A stretch of 64,000 nt of DNA from Gracilaria domingensis (taxonomy: Eukaryota > Rhodophyta > Florideophyceae > Gracilariales > Gracilariaceae): assembly GCA_022539475.1 (NCBI GenBank), contig VCMS01000019.1, positions 124,001-188,000 of the forward strand. Reading direction: 5' to 3'. Under the pieces are notes generated by a model. It had not been told where the DNA came from and ran no database searches. It saw only the letters and a program-made list of their open reading frames with translations. The stretch's first letter is position 1, and each line of letters opens with the position of its first letter. The position numbers and the translations under genes are program-made. This document shows positions 20,894 to 30,855 of this stretch, one piece after another.

Positions 20894-21298
20894 GCGCTCC
20901 TTGTTGCAACTAGCGTGGCAGTTTTGTTTGACATAGGAGAGATAGGGGTATGTACTGTTCTTTTTTTGCTGCTGAGCTACGGCAATTTGCAAACGTAGTT
21001 GTTGATAGTGAATGCAGTGTGAAATTTCTCGTCTTTGCTTCTTGTGCGTACGTTGAGTTGTAGACAACGCGCTCGCCGCATTGCTTGCGCCGGGCGGAAG
21101 GGAATAAGAGGGATCTCGTTTTGTTTGAAGGTTTTGACCCATACGCACCATGCTCAGTGGACACTAATCGTTTACATTTGGTCAGAAAGCTTGCTCTCAT
21201 CCTCTTTGAACGCTATGGCACGCACGGTGTAGGTGAACAATACGGTACAGCGTTACTGCTTTGAATGTAACGGCAGGGCTTGGCTTGGCCAAGTCACT
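20894..21298. other. Convergent spacer, no gene recognised
   Basis: 405 bp between the 3' ends of the glucan phosphatase and the DnaJ-type zinc-finger gene. GC falls sharply compared with the upstream coding region. No feature was recognised. Confidence 0.5.
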
Positions 21299-22139
21299 TC
21301 ATTGCGGTGAATGATCTGACGGGCGTTGCTGTTGGAGTTGAGTGTAGGACTTCTTCATTCCACTTTTACCGCTTCCGGCACATCTTTTGCATCTTTCACG
21401 TTTGTTCCCGTTGCAAGCGGGGCATACTCGCTGGAAGTAGGTAAGACCGACAAAAATGGCGCCCCGAGAGTTGCATACCTCGCAGCGCACGGTTCCAAAT
21501 CCGGAGCAGTACGCACATAGTTCATCGTCCGAAGGGCCTCTCTTGTTTGGTGGCAGGAATGTAATATGAGTGTCAGATGACGCGTTGGTCATAAATGGGC
21601 AATGTAGTTGCCTACAGTTAGATAAACTTACCCCTCTTCTTCGCTTTTGCATCACATTGAGCATATTTTCAAATGTGGCCGCAAGAATACCGATAGAGAC
21701 TACAAACGACGTAGGACAAGAGTGAAACGGGGCGTTAGAATGAAGACGATCGCTCGCAGGAGTACGAGAGACAACTGGAAACGTACCACCAGCGCTAATA
21801 ATACTACCGATGGGAAGGGCCGAAAAAGGCCAATCAACCACAGCAACGCAAGGTCTTCGCACACATACAACAGCAGAAGGCGTATGTGTCCAGCCAACAG
21901 GCAGAGGCGGCGCGCAGAAGGCGCGTCTTGGGGCGTGCCATGCGCCGCGAGGTGGCATGGCGCAATGAGCGCCCTGAGATGCGCGGCTGTTGGTTCGTTT
22001 ACCAGTTATCGCTGCTGGTGATGAAGACGGTAACGGACACCGTGATCGAGGGAGACGCGGGCTGCGCAGAGCGCGCCGGAGAGCTGGCCGTAAACGCTCC
22101 AAACTGCGTCGTGGTGCACGTGGATGCAAAATCTTTCAT
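21299..22139 (-). CDS. DnaJ-type zinc-finger protein, probably spliced
   Basis: The C-terminal part holds two CxxC pairs of DnaJ cysteine-rich type: CAYCSGFGTVRCEVC, then a loop, then CPACNGNKRERCKRC-AGSGKSG, ending near the stop. Small plant/algal proteins of this kind (BSD2/PSA2-like) are plastid or thylakoid chaperone factors. A continuous minus-strand frame exists from about 22129 but begins without an ATG and is Arg/Pro-rich. A better N-terminus starts at the ATG at 22139 in another frame (MKDFASTCTTTQFGAF..., Ser/Thr-rich, transit-peptide-like) and ends near a GTAAAC donor at about 21999. A TTTGTAG acceptor near 21690 then leads into the frame SIGILAATFENML. A second GTAAGT donor starts at 21631. 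The exon structure is a proposal; the zinc-finger identity is firm. Confidence 0.55.
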
Positions 22140-23239
22140 GCATTTTTTTGAAGCCGTCGGGCAAGATTCATCGATCGTGATTCTGATGCTCGTACCAAAG
22201 GTACTACGAGCCCGAGTAGATACCTGTAGTACCTTCGAAGATACCGTAATTATATCAGGATGCACGCGTGTCTCTAGTCTAGATTCCATACAAACCCTCT
22301 ACGCACTTCATGAAGGTGCAGTGCTCTACTTTTCCTTAACATGCCAATGGCAACACATAGTTTATGTCGCTTCGGGGAGGAAGAACAGGATAAGACTTTT
22401 CTGAAAACACCAGTCAGATCAAGCGAGCACAGGGCTGATTACTCGTCATGTATATAAGCATTGGACTTATATCGATCGTCAGATTACATTCTTATCCACT
22501 CTGGAAACCAGCTCTGATCACTCAAGCTCCCTGCAGTGTTGTCGACGGCCTTAGCAAACACCGCTACTAGAACTACGAACTCTTGCAGAGCGTTTTACAA
22601 GAATCGCTCTTTAACCAAGTAACCCCCGTCTTTCTTGGCGTCTGTCCTCAGGTTTTTCTCTTCTCGTATATGGGACCATCATCTCAACAAGCAGAAGTGA
22701 AAATCTTTTGTTATCTACTTCGTTACAAAATGTAGCGCGCCACAGAAAGCAACAAGATGCACTATCATCGAAATATAAAGCCGTACTTGTCGAGAGGATG
22801 TGAACGAGAGCAATCCCGTCAGAACCACCAACGACTTCCAGCTCAATCAGTTCTCACGTCAACCCATCCCGGAATTATGGCTCCCACAATTCTCAGCGAA
22901 GCACCGTGACCACAATGCTGTTGCAAACTGCTGGCGCCCTCCGTCAACGCAACATAGTTTCTATTAAAAACTTGATTCTCGACATGTTTCTTCTTCATTA
23001 ATGATTTATGCCCTAGTCCCAACGGTCGCGAGCGGACGCCTCTGACTCAAGTTCTTAACTCACGGACGCTCACGACAAATCTCAGTGTGCTTCACCTCAC
23101 TTCCAAAAGTCCTAATTCGCTCCCCGCGGTATATAAAGCTCAACTCTCAATATGGGTTTCGCACCCATGTCTTCCTTCTTCAGCTGTTCTTTCGATCTTG
23201 GCGCATTCCGTGCCGTCGCATGGTTTCAATCCAGGTCCA
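22140..23239. promoter_or_regulatory. Divergent spacer with hairpin and TATA box
   Basis: A 10-bp perfect inverted repeat (AAGGTACTAC at 22198-22207 and GTAGTACCTT at 22226-22235) is a member of the GTACC palindrome set. A TATATAAG at 22451 and a TATATAAAG at 23131 are seen. The latter lies 109 bp upstream of the chosen start of the secreted Lys/Cys-rich gene and is a convincing core promoter. Confidence 0.5.
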
Positions 23240-25087
23240 ATGATTTCCCGTACTGAAGCCTTCTTCTTTTTGTTCTGCTTCTATGTTATTGGTATTGTTC
23301 TAACGGGCTCTCGTCCTATAGCTCCCGACGCCGAAACATTGGCTGAATCGCGATACATTTCTCCGGTTTCGTCAAGTCTTCTTCCGCCCAGTCGATTCAA
23401 TCCAAAGCCAATCTACTCGTTGGATGCTGTTGCCAGGCTTCATAATTCATCAGCGACGCTTGATGAAGTGAGCGTTCATAAACAGAATCGCAAGAAGAAG
23501 TCGAAGAAGCAGAAAGGGAAGAACAAGAAGAACAAGAAGAACAAGAAGAGCAAGAAGAACAAGAAGAACAAGAAGAGAAAGAAGAAGGGCAATGGGAAAA
23601 AGAGGAGAAGTGCTTCGCCCGACAAAGGGAAAAGGAACAACGGGAAGCCCCGTAGACATCGCCCTCGAGCTCGAAAAAGGAGCAAGTCTTCGAATTTCAA
23701 GGCATGGAAAGGATGCACGACCAAGCGATATGCATGCGGCAAAGCATGCAACGGCCGCAAGAAGAATGGCAAATGTAAAGTGTCCACGTCCTCTCCAAAG
23801 TTGTGCACCAAGAACGTGACAGAGAAGTACGCGTGTGCTGGTCGAAGAGTTCCCATGTGTAACCGGGTTGAGAAGGAGCCGGCAATCTGTACCAGGATAG
23901 AGAGGAGGACCAAGCCATGTGACAAGAAGATGGCCAATCGCAAAGAAACGTGCAAGAAGAAGCGTGTCAAGGTGAAGTGCGTGCCAAAAATTTGTGCAGC
24001 TTATGATCGCATTCCGTGTCAATACGAAACAGTCAAGCAACCCTGCCAGCGTCCAACATGGAGATGCAACGACTGTGTCGGGAAATACAGACTGAGGCAA
24101 TGTTCTAGAATTCGCACGCGCCAAGTTGAAACCGAGTGTCCTCCAGACATTGAACGTAACCCCACCACATCACTTGGGAGTCAAAAATCTTCTCCAGCGA
24201 CTTCGCCAACTGTTCCCGTATCTCCTACACCGTCGCCGACGCCCAGGCCTTTCAAGGATAGCAATGTGTTTGCTAGTAACGCTCGATGTCTCGCTTCGCT
24301 GTTTGACGAACAGGAGTGTAGATACGCCGATGTGAATTGCCAATTGTTTTCCGATTTGTTTGATTCTACAACATGTGCTGTTCAAGTGTGCCACGATTGC
24401 CGACAACTCCGCTACATGCCTGTCTCACCGGGATTGAAGAGATATTGTTCTGAACTACTGCAGTCAAGCTGCAGAACACTCTACTCTATCCATCAAGTTC
24501 CGGTTTCCAGGGTTCAAGTGCCGGCCGACCCATCGTCGCTCTCTCCAACGGCGCGAACAGCAAACGTGACATTCAATGTTGATGACGGCAAATGCTACCA
24601 CATTGAGTCCAAAAATGTATCAGCCCCCTGCAACGTTCCACTGCCCTCCAGCAAGGCATGCCTTAATGGTTGCATAGTGGGCACTTGTGACAGGCGAGTC
24701 GTAAAGGGTGGCTACTGCAGAGATAAGCTCCCAGATGCATGCAAGAAGGCAAAGAACTGTCGAAAGAGGCAAACTGAATGCTCCTACGTTGAGGAGGAAG
24801 CTGGAATGTGCGAATATCAAGTTCCTGTCGAATACGTTTGCTACAAGAAGAAGAAAGTATCCCGTCCTTGTCTGTTGGGTTCTCGGTTTTCTCTCCCCGG
24901 AAATCCAGGGTCGCCCAAAAACATTGCTAAGGCACCAGCTAGGATACTGAGGAACTTTCCGAAACTTTGTTCACGAGTTGTGAAGAAGAAATATCCATGC
25001 GGCAGTACGAAGAAGGTGCAGTGGGCGCAGTGCAAACAGAAGGGCTGCAGGAAGAAGATGTGTACCAAGAAGGTATGCAAGAAGTAA
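23240..25087 (+). CDS. Secreted lysine- and cysteine-rich protein (possible matrix protein)
   Basis: The frame is open from 23087 but the ATG at 23240 is chosen: it starts a signal peptide (MISRTEAFFFLFCFYVIGIV) and lies 109 bp downstream of TATATAAAG. The 615-residue product has, after the signal peptide, a Ser-rich stretch, a polylysine-type segment of about 60 residues (about 80-140, mostly KK/KN/KS), a first Cys-rich block (about 155-310), a PTPSPTP linker, and a second Cys-rich block to the end (KKMCTKKVCKK). The Cys blocks repeat a loose module, [KE]-[KR]-Y-[AP]-C with another Cys 5-11 residues away (TKRYACGKAC, TEKYACAGRRVPMC, KKKYPCGSTKKVQWAQC, VEYVCYKKKKVSRPC). No known family was recognised. 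A highly basic disulfide-rich secreted protein could bind the sulfated galactans of a red-algal wall (inference). Confidence 0.75.
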   Translation: MISRTEAFFFLFCFYVIGIVLTGSRPIAPDAETLAESRYISPVSSSLLPPSRFNPKPIYSLDAVARLHNSSATLDEVSVHKQNRKKKSKKQKGKNKKNKKNKKSKKNKKNKKRKKKGNGKKRRSASPDKGKRNNGKPRRHRPRARKRSKSSNFKAWKGCTTKRYACGKACNGRKKNGKCKVSTSSPKLCTKNVTEKYACAGRRVPMCNRVEKEPAICTRIERRTKPCDKKMANRKETCKKKRVKVKCVPKICAAYDRIPCQYETVKQPCQRPTWRCNDCVGKYRLRQCSRIRTRQVETECPPDIERNPTTSLGSQKSSPATSPTVPVSPTPSPTPRPFKDSNVFASNARCLASLFDEQECRYADVNCQLFSDLFDSTTCAVQVCHDCRQLRYMPVSPGLKRYCSELLQSSCRTLYSIHQVPVSRVQVPADPSSLSPTARTANVTFNVDDGKCYHIESKNVSAPCNVPLPSSKACLNGCIVGTCDRRVVKGGYCRDKLPDACKKAKNCRKRQTECSYVEEEAGMCEYQVPVEYVCYKKKKVSRPCLLGSRFSLPGNPGSPKNIAKAPARILRNFPKLCSRVVKKKYPCGSTKKVQWAQCKQKGCRKKMCTKKVCKK

Positions 25088-25726
25088 GAACGTTCGTTCT
25101 AGAGTTGTGTCTGTATAAATACCAATCATCATTATTGCCACTGTCTCAGTTTTCAGTTTACCTTACCTGTCGCAATATATGTGAACGTAGAGCGCTGCTG
25201 CTCTCTTCGCTTGACGACAGATTCTGAACTTCAGAATCTGAAGTTGCTTGACAACATTGGTGAGCGCGCGTGTGATTTCATCGTGCGTCCGTGACACATG
25301 CTCTACCACTGCTTTTCTGCCAGGCAGAAGAGCATCTGCATCGAACTTTAGTGGATTCGTTCGACGATAGCTTGTCGCAGACGCTTTCCGTTCTTGGCAT
25401 CGATGGCATTCACAAATGTGGCACCCTTGATGGCGCGATTACCAAAGTATCTTTTCAAGGTACATATACAGGTTGCAAGGGTAGAGAAAATTTAAATTCC
25501 TGATCTGAGCTGCCGCTTCAAATTTGAAATTTCCGAGCCGCGGTTTTGCGAGATAGCCGCGCCACCACCACAACTGAGCAGACGAATTGAATCGAAAGCG
25601 ACTATGCGCGCACCTTGAGGTCGGTCCAGTTCGCCGAGCACGTTACATCTTCCTTTCGCTTCATTCTTTGCCTGCCGCTACGCTCACCCCCGTCGCTACA
25701 GTCACTGCGGGTCTCTCCCCATCATC
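25088..25726. other. Intergenic with 3' hairpin
   Basis: Downstream of the secreted protein gene a perfect inverted repeat, AACTTCAGA/TCTGAAGTT (about 25226-25244), could fold into a short hairpin. The rest holds the promoter of the next gene; no TATA box was recognised. Confidence 0.35.
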
Positions 25727-26614
25727 ATGAGGCCCCGTCAGTCAATCGACATTGGCGCCTTCCAGTTTCAGCGCACGAACAAGCGTCGAACATCCGCCCT
25801 CTCTGCGTCGTTCAAATCCTCGTTACCGCCACCCATCCCCCCGCTCCGCGAACGCACCAATCTCCTGCCCACAGTTCAGCGCGTGATTGAAAAGCCATGT
25901 CAAGCTCCACGTCCTCGCCCTTCAACCGCTAAGAGCACACGCGCCAGCAGCGTCACGGGAGCGAGGGTGCTTCGAGAACCGCTGCACAAACAAATCGACG
26001 TCAGCCTGTCTCAAGCGCAGAGAGCAGTGAAACTCGTCGAAATGGCTCTGGAGAAACAACTCGAAGCAAACTACGCAGGCAAACCAAGTGACGAGCGTGT
26101 TGAAGTTGAACGTACGAAAACACAAATAATTGAACGAGTGAACAATTTCGTGGAACAATGCAATGCCTCTGTCCATGACGAATGGAAACCAAATCCAGAG
26201 CAGACTGAAATAGAGAACCGCGCTCATCAAATGGAAGCACTTGAGCAAGCGTGTCAGGAAGAGCTCGAAGCATGGGACAAGATTGCTCCTCAAACTTCTC
26301 AACAAACTGAATGGCCTGTGTCCGCAGAACGAGCGACAGAACAATCACAGCCGAATGAGTTGGATGTAAACCAAATTTTGAGCCAGTCAGCGCAAGTTTT
26401 CGAGTCGTACATTTTGCAAGCTCGTCACATGCTGTCGACGGCGAATCGACTGAAGGGCATCAATCTGGAGACTCATTATCGTGTGCAGGTCATTGCCGCC
26501 GCCCTGAATGACAAGATCCTATCGCAGTTCAGCGGTCGACCGAGTGAAGTGCTAAAACCTCCGGATACATTGCATGTCTCAACTGCTAATGACAACCGCA
26601 GCCCTGGCTTGTAA
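25727..26614 (+). CDS. Hypothetical coiled-coil protein
   Basis: The 295-residue product is not recognised. The first 85 residues are basic, Pro/Ser/Thr-rich and probably disordered. From about 90 to 190 there is a strongly helical, charged segment (QIDVSLSQAQRAVKLVEMALEKQLEANY ... CQEELEAWDKIAPQ), then a second helical segment (VNQILSQSAQVFESYILQARHMLSTANRL, about 215-245) and a polar C-terminus. A disordered basic head plus helical tail is seen in structural and kinetochore proteins, but no motif decides it. Base composition and codon use look like the neighbouring genes, so it is probably real. Confidence 0.6.
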   Translation: MRPRQSIDIGAFQFQRTNKRRTSALSASFKSSLPPPIPPLRERTNLLPTVQRVIEKPCQAPRPRPSTAKSTRASSVTGARVLREPLHKQIDVSLSQAQRAVKLVEMALEKQLEANYAGKPSDERVEVERTKTQIIERVNNFVEQCNASVHDEWKPNPEQTEIENRAHQMEALEQACQEELEAWDKIAPQTSQQTEWPVSAERATEQSQPNELDVNQILSQSAQVFESYILQARHMLSTANRLKGINLETHYRVQVIAAALNDKILSQFSGRPSEVLKPPDTLHVSTANDNRSPGL

Positions 26615-26731
26615 TGCATTGTACGTCCTTCGTTTATGATTTGACACTAATCGTTAATGGACCCACCCCTGCTTGCTTCTTGTCCATGCCACGGCGACAA
26701 TACTGTTCGAGCACCATTGCCACTGTTGGAG

Positions 26732-26763
<32 letters not shown>

Positions 26764-27455
26764 TCCAACTCCCTTTAATTCGTGCCCATCTCGTCCACTC
26801 AGACTCTTTAAATTCCATCGTAGAGTGCAACATCCTCTGGCAATCACATTCTTCAACGTTTCATTTTTCGGTACCCTTGTACTTGGTACGGGACATCGAG
26901 CAGTTGATTGCGGCCAAGATTTTCATTAGGAATGGGTATTGAGATTGCCTGTATCCAATATACCACATTGTTTGCGATGCCCATGTCCTGGACCTGGATC
27001 GCCGACAGGAGCCCAACCCCATGCATTTTCAACAGCACTCACTGTGCGTGCTCCGAGTCTCTACGCTTCGAGCTATGCAAGTGCTGACATGAGGAGTAGG
27101 TCTGGCATCTCTAGAGTGCCGAATATTCTGTTTCTTCTGCTTATTTGGCTGTGTTTTGAAAACAGGAGCTTCAACTTAAACGTAGATGCGACAATAGCTT
27201 CGCGGTCGTAACTCAACATAAAGGGGTGAGGTCGGCAAGTGCAGTGAGTGCAAGGGAGCTTCAATCCGGCGAACAAATATCACGTCGTCGGTGAGATTTC
27301 TAACTGCAGCACAAACATCATATTCATGGTCACTGTCTTTGTCATGTTCAACATGCATCATCTGCCGTAGTGAGGCGGAAAGTTGACATATCTGCGAGTG
27401 CAATTTGCGAATCGTTTCGATTTTCGCATCAGAGCGTCTGGCGTCTGACTGCGGA
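26615..27455. repeat. Intergenic with TC microsatellite
   Basis: A (TC)n run lies at 26739-26763. A GGTACCCTTGTACTTGGTAC palindromic cluster lies at about 26870. Otherwise nothing was recognised between the two genes. Confidence 0.5.
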
Positions 27456-29579
27456 TTAAGAAGACATAAACTGGCTTCCGTAAAAGACTCGAGCTCCTGA
27501 AATGTTATAACCTGAGCGGGGCCGAGTAGGGAACAAAGAGATCATCCGATCTTTGGAAGGACATAGATCAGAGGCTGTCCATATGTTCCCATTTCCTTCC
27601 GGATCTTCTGGCGGAATAGCATAAACATTACCTACTGTGTTCGGCACGATCACTTCAACAAACCACGGATCCAATTTTGCTGCCCCTGTTAAGCCAATAA
27701 GTGACAATAGGAGAGCTGAACGCCTTTCATAATACTCTAAAGATCCCCGTGCATAATGCATCCGATTTCGTGAGGCAAACACAAAGTTTCGTTGATCAAT
27801 GAACCTCCGAGCACTTTGTGATCCGCTAGCCAAAACTGTTCGCTCTAAGTCATCGCTTTTTGATTTTCGTTGCTTGCACTTCTCTAGATCTCCCTCTTCT
27901 TTAACGGAGGAGGTGAAAAATGACAGAAGCGAACGTAAAGAGCGAAGTTCTGATTCTTGAACCAATGACCCATTAGAATCGATTCGCAGTTTTCCGAACT
28001 CTTCCTCATAGCATACAGCGAAACCTGCCTTACATTTCGCCCATCGAAGGTATGACAACCATTCCAATACTGCTCGTTGATTTGAGCCATTTTCTCTTAA
28101 GCATGAATCAACAAGAGTTGAAGCATCCAAGACGGAATGTCCACTGTTCAGAACTGCTTTTAGAAGTCGTTCTCTAGTAAGACCTCCTTCCGATATCCAC
28201 GACTTGTTGTTTGCTGGCATAAACTCGGCCCCTACAATTTTGTGTCTACAGGTCAGAATTAGACGGTAAAGTTGAAGCTCAGACACCTCTTGTGCATCAG
28301 TAACCGTTCTTGCAGACTTATTGGTCCTTTCAGCATGGCACGATGATGAGTCTTGTGTTACAAGCAGAGAAACATTCTGAAGCTCTAGGTAAAACATTTC
28401 TTTGTTCCGGTAAACTTTTCGTGAGAAGAGGAGAACGTCACTGAGATACACAACAACGCCGTGTAAATTAGTTCGGCGTTTCATAGCGGTAGCAAGGCAA
28501 ACGTTTTGCGTACTCATTGCACACTCGACGTTGATTGCCATGAGGACCTTCATCCATTTCCTATACAAAACAATACATAACAAAGAGATGCCAAGCAGTA
28601 TTGTGTGGAGAATGACATAAACAGCAGTGACGTGCGAAAAGAGATAGTAATTTAAACAAATCGAAGCACCACACAAAACGCAAACGAAGCACAGGATTAT
28701 AGCTTTGACAACTTCCAATAAGTGCAACTGTTCGCATTTGCCCTTGAGAAGTAAGAAACAACATTCGTGCAAAGATTTTCCTCTTTGTAGAATCACCCCC
28801 CTTGTGTTGAAAACCTTATGTGCTTCTATCTTCTTCTTTGAGGAAGGGAGCACAACGACCAAGCAAAGGTTCATCAGTAGGAAGGGTGCAACAAAAACTA
28901 TACAAAGATATGTATTGGAGAACGAAGCGAGTTCGGAAGATGTTGGGTTGTTACCCACCAACTTTTGTACCAGGAGCCATTCATACGAGAGTGACATGAT
29001 ACAGCACACTAACAAACAAAGAATGCGCAATAATCGGGCACCGAGTTTAAACTCGTTGGTTGGGGCGGCATATGCACCTTGTACGGAGTACGTTGAAGCA
29101 GAGGAGCGGTTGGAGCTGGAGAGTGAATTGGGTTCATGGCCTAAACACACCTCAATATTTTTGTCTCTTTGCTGATCCGATGCAAATTGGAACGATACGT
29201 TTCCCACATGTTTGGCCAACCAGGAATCGAAATTTTCGAAAACAGAAGCGTAGAGAAGGAGAACAATGTCTTGAAGCCACGACGCGATAGTTGCGATGGA
29301 GAGAAAGAAAATTGTGACAATGTGAAGAGATGGGGCAATCACAATCAACCTAATGATTAAGCTCACATTGTAACAAATAGATAAGATGAGGAGCCTTGTA
29401 AGAACGCCCGGAAAGAGGTTCGCAAGAAGAGAAGCAAGTGGGGTCGTAACGAAAGATGGCATCGTAGTGCGTTTCGAAGAACTATAACTGAAGAATGGAA
29501 GCTGTGGGTAACAGTTCTTGCAAGCAGAAGTGAGAAAACAGAGCTTTGGCCGGGATGGTGAATGCATCGAAAGAAGCAT
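27456..29579 (-). CDS. Hypothetical multi-pass membrane protein
   Basis: The 707-residue product is not recognised. About six hydrophobic helices are seen: near 60-82, 84-112, 183-205, 222-245, 295-315 and 318-342, grouped as three pairs in the first half. The second half is soluble, starting around 350, with a helical, Cys-containing region (LTRERLLKAVLNSGHSVLDASTLVDSCL near 465-492, resembling a helical-bundle module) and a C-terminal segment rich in Gly/Pro. Met40 (MPSFVTTPLA) may be the true start because the first 39 residues lack structure. The arrangement suggests a channel, transporter or receptor of an algal-specific family. Confidence 0.6.
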   Translation of the reverse strand: MLLSMHSPSRPKLCFLTSACKNCYPQLPFFSYSSSKRTTMPSFVTTPLASLLANLFPGVLTRLLILSICYNVSLIIRLIVIAPSLHIVTIFFLSIATIASWLQDIVLLLYASVFENFDSWLAKHVGNVSFQFASDQQRDKNIEVCLGHEPNSLSSSNRSSASTYSVQGAYAAPTNEFKLGARLLRILCLLVCCIMSLSYEWLLVQKLVGNNPTSSELASFSNTYLCIVFVAPFLLMNLCLVVVLPSSKKKIEAHKVFNTRGVILQRGKSLHECCFLLLKGKCEQLHLLEVVKAIILCFVCVLCGASICLNYYLFSHVTAVYVILHTILLGISLLCIVLYRKWMKVLMAINVECAMSTQNVCLATAMKRRTNLHGVVVYLSDVLLFSRKVYRNKEMFYLELQNVSLLVTQDSSSCHAERTNKSARTVTDAQEVSELQLYRLILTCRHKIVGAEFMPANNKSWISEGGLTRERLLKAVLNSGHSVLDASTLVDSCLRENGSNQRAVLEWLSYLRWAKCKAGFAVCYEEEFGKLRIDSNGSLVQESELRSLRSLLSFFTSSVKEEGDLEKCKQRKSKSDDLERTVLASGSQSARRFIDQRNFVFASRNRMHYARGSLEYYERRSALLLSLIGLTGAAKLDPWFVEVIVPNTVGNVYAIPPEDPEGNGNIWTASDLCPSKDRMISLFPTRPRSGYNISGARVFYGSQFMSS

Positions 29580-30019
29580 CTTGTGCTAAGATAGGGTACA
29601 CGTGCAATCCTTCGAAGAAGAAGTCAGGGCCAACTGGTAAGGCCAACAAAGCGAAATCTCACACATAAGTTAGCGAAGGTACAGCACCTTGATGTCATTT
29701 GGACATTTGGACACACTAGATCCGCCTTCTCGTGGTGTGTCTGACTTTCGATAAGAAAGCGAAACGGATCTAACTCTGGGACCCTGAAAGAGACCCATAT
29801 CTTTCAAGTCGGACAAGATGAAGATACTCTCACGTGAAAGCCTTGTAACGAGGATGAGCGCTGACCTTGTCTGAGAACGCCCCGAGGGCGTGACTCTGTT
29901 AGGGTGCGGGAAATGCTAGATACTGTAGCAACGAACATACGGCTGTGATGTGGAATCATGAATTTTCTTTTGAGATTCACGTTCGCCCATATCAAGATGG
30001 CATGCGCCGCATCCCATCC
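29580..30019. other. Intergenic, no gene recognised
   Basis: This spacer is upstream of the membrane-protein gene. It holds a CGAAGGTAC motif at about 29674 and nothing else recognisable. The first copy of a 13-bp target duplication, CCGCATCCCATCC, ends it at 30007-30019. Confidence 0.4.
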
Positions 30020-30167
30020 TTCTTCTTCTTTATTTTGGACAGTAGTTTCTTATTCCTAAACTACAGTAGAGCCTCATAGGAGGTTCTCTCTCTTTAGAAA
30101 GGCCAAGAAGTTCTGTGAATTATGTCTTATCAGGTACGGCACTGATGATTTGGCTTCGTGTGGCTGT
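30020..30167 (-). mobile_element. SINE-like non-LTR retroposon (copy A, longest clear copy)
   Basis: A 148-bp insertion on the minus strand is flanked by a perfect 13-bp target duplication, CCGCATCCCATCC (30007-30019 and 30168-30180). Read in its own direction it begins ACAGCCACACGAAGCC, and its 3' end has a stem-loop (paired bases 30042-30048 and 30058-30064, 9-base loop) followed by ATAAAGAAGAAGAA, a GAA-repeat tail. Variable-length target duplications, 5' truncation in other copies and a simple-repeat tail are hallmarks of LINE-mobilised elements. No tRNA-type A/B boxes were recognised, so it could be either a SINE or the 3' end of a LINE. Confidence 0.75.
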
Positions 30168-30855
30168 CCGCATCCCATCCGGAACTACGAAACGATGTCA
30201 CTTGGAATTGGACTAGTACCGACATGAGTCATCGGTCTGGAACCCCTACTATCGTGCTGAATGTTTATTCGAACGACTTCGTCGGGGCTCCAAGACGATT
30301 CAATTAAGCATACGAACGCAATTTACACGAAGGCTCTCTTTCTGTTTTCCTCTACAGTACGCCGCCTGCGAGTAAACCTTTTTGCCTTTTACGTACCCAA
30401 GTTCCGAACTTCCCACTGGGAAGGCTAAGGATACCGTCGGTACCTTCAATTCCGCGGATTTTCTTATGCAGCGATAGAGGTTCCTTTGCGTTCCCAGTTG
30501 CAAATTGCTTCAACACCACACAACGAAATGTCATTTCGTTGTGCCCTTGTGGCTTTGTGTTTCTCCACTCCGTACCTTCACACCTCCGTACCTTCGAAGG
30601 TAAAAGCGACTGGCGGGAGGATGCTTTTGCTGCTACTAAGTTGAATAGTGCTATTGATTCGGGACAGGGGGAATATCATGGCCCCCTATATTACATGTTT
30701 AAGTGACTATAAGAGTCGCAAAAGCAAAAGCTCTGAATCCCGTACATAGTTGACGTGGGACTGAAAACCCAAGAGAATCGCTGTGGACAGCTGCGATGAA
30801 GCCCTTTCTACTCTTCGCAGTCTTGCGAAATAGTTTCAAGGAGGGCTGAAAGAAA
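30168..30855. other. Intergenic spacer before the sulfotransferase-like gene
   Basis: It contains several GTACCTTC motifs, including a direct repeat CTCCGTACCTTC around 30570-30600 that ends in the palindrome CCTTCGAAGG. No TATA box was recognised upstream of 30856. Confidence 0.4.

Noticed and set aside
18014-21151. Minus-strand frame of over 1000 codons opposite the BED/deaminase and glucan phosphatase genes
   Set aside because: His/Pro/Arg-rich shadow with no domain; the sense strand carries clear conserved motifs.
21611-21631. A 21-bp intron between GTAAGT and the next TGTAG
   Set aside because: Far too short for a spliceosomal intron; a longer intron ending near 21542 is the better guess.
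26739-26763. CRISPR or structured repeat
   Set aside because: Plain TC dinucleotide repeat; no spacer structure anywhere in the window.
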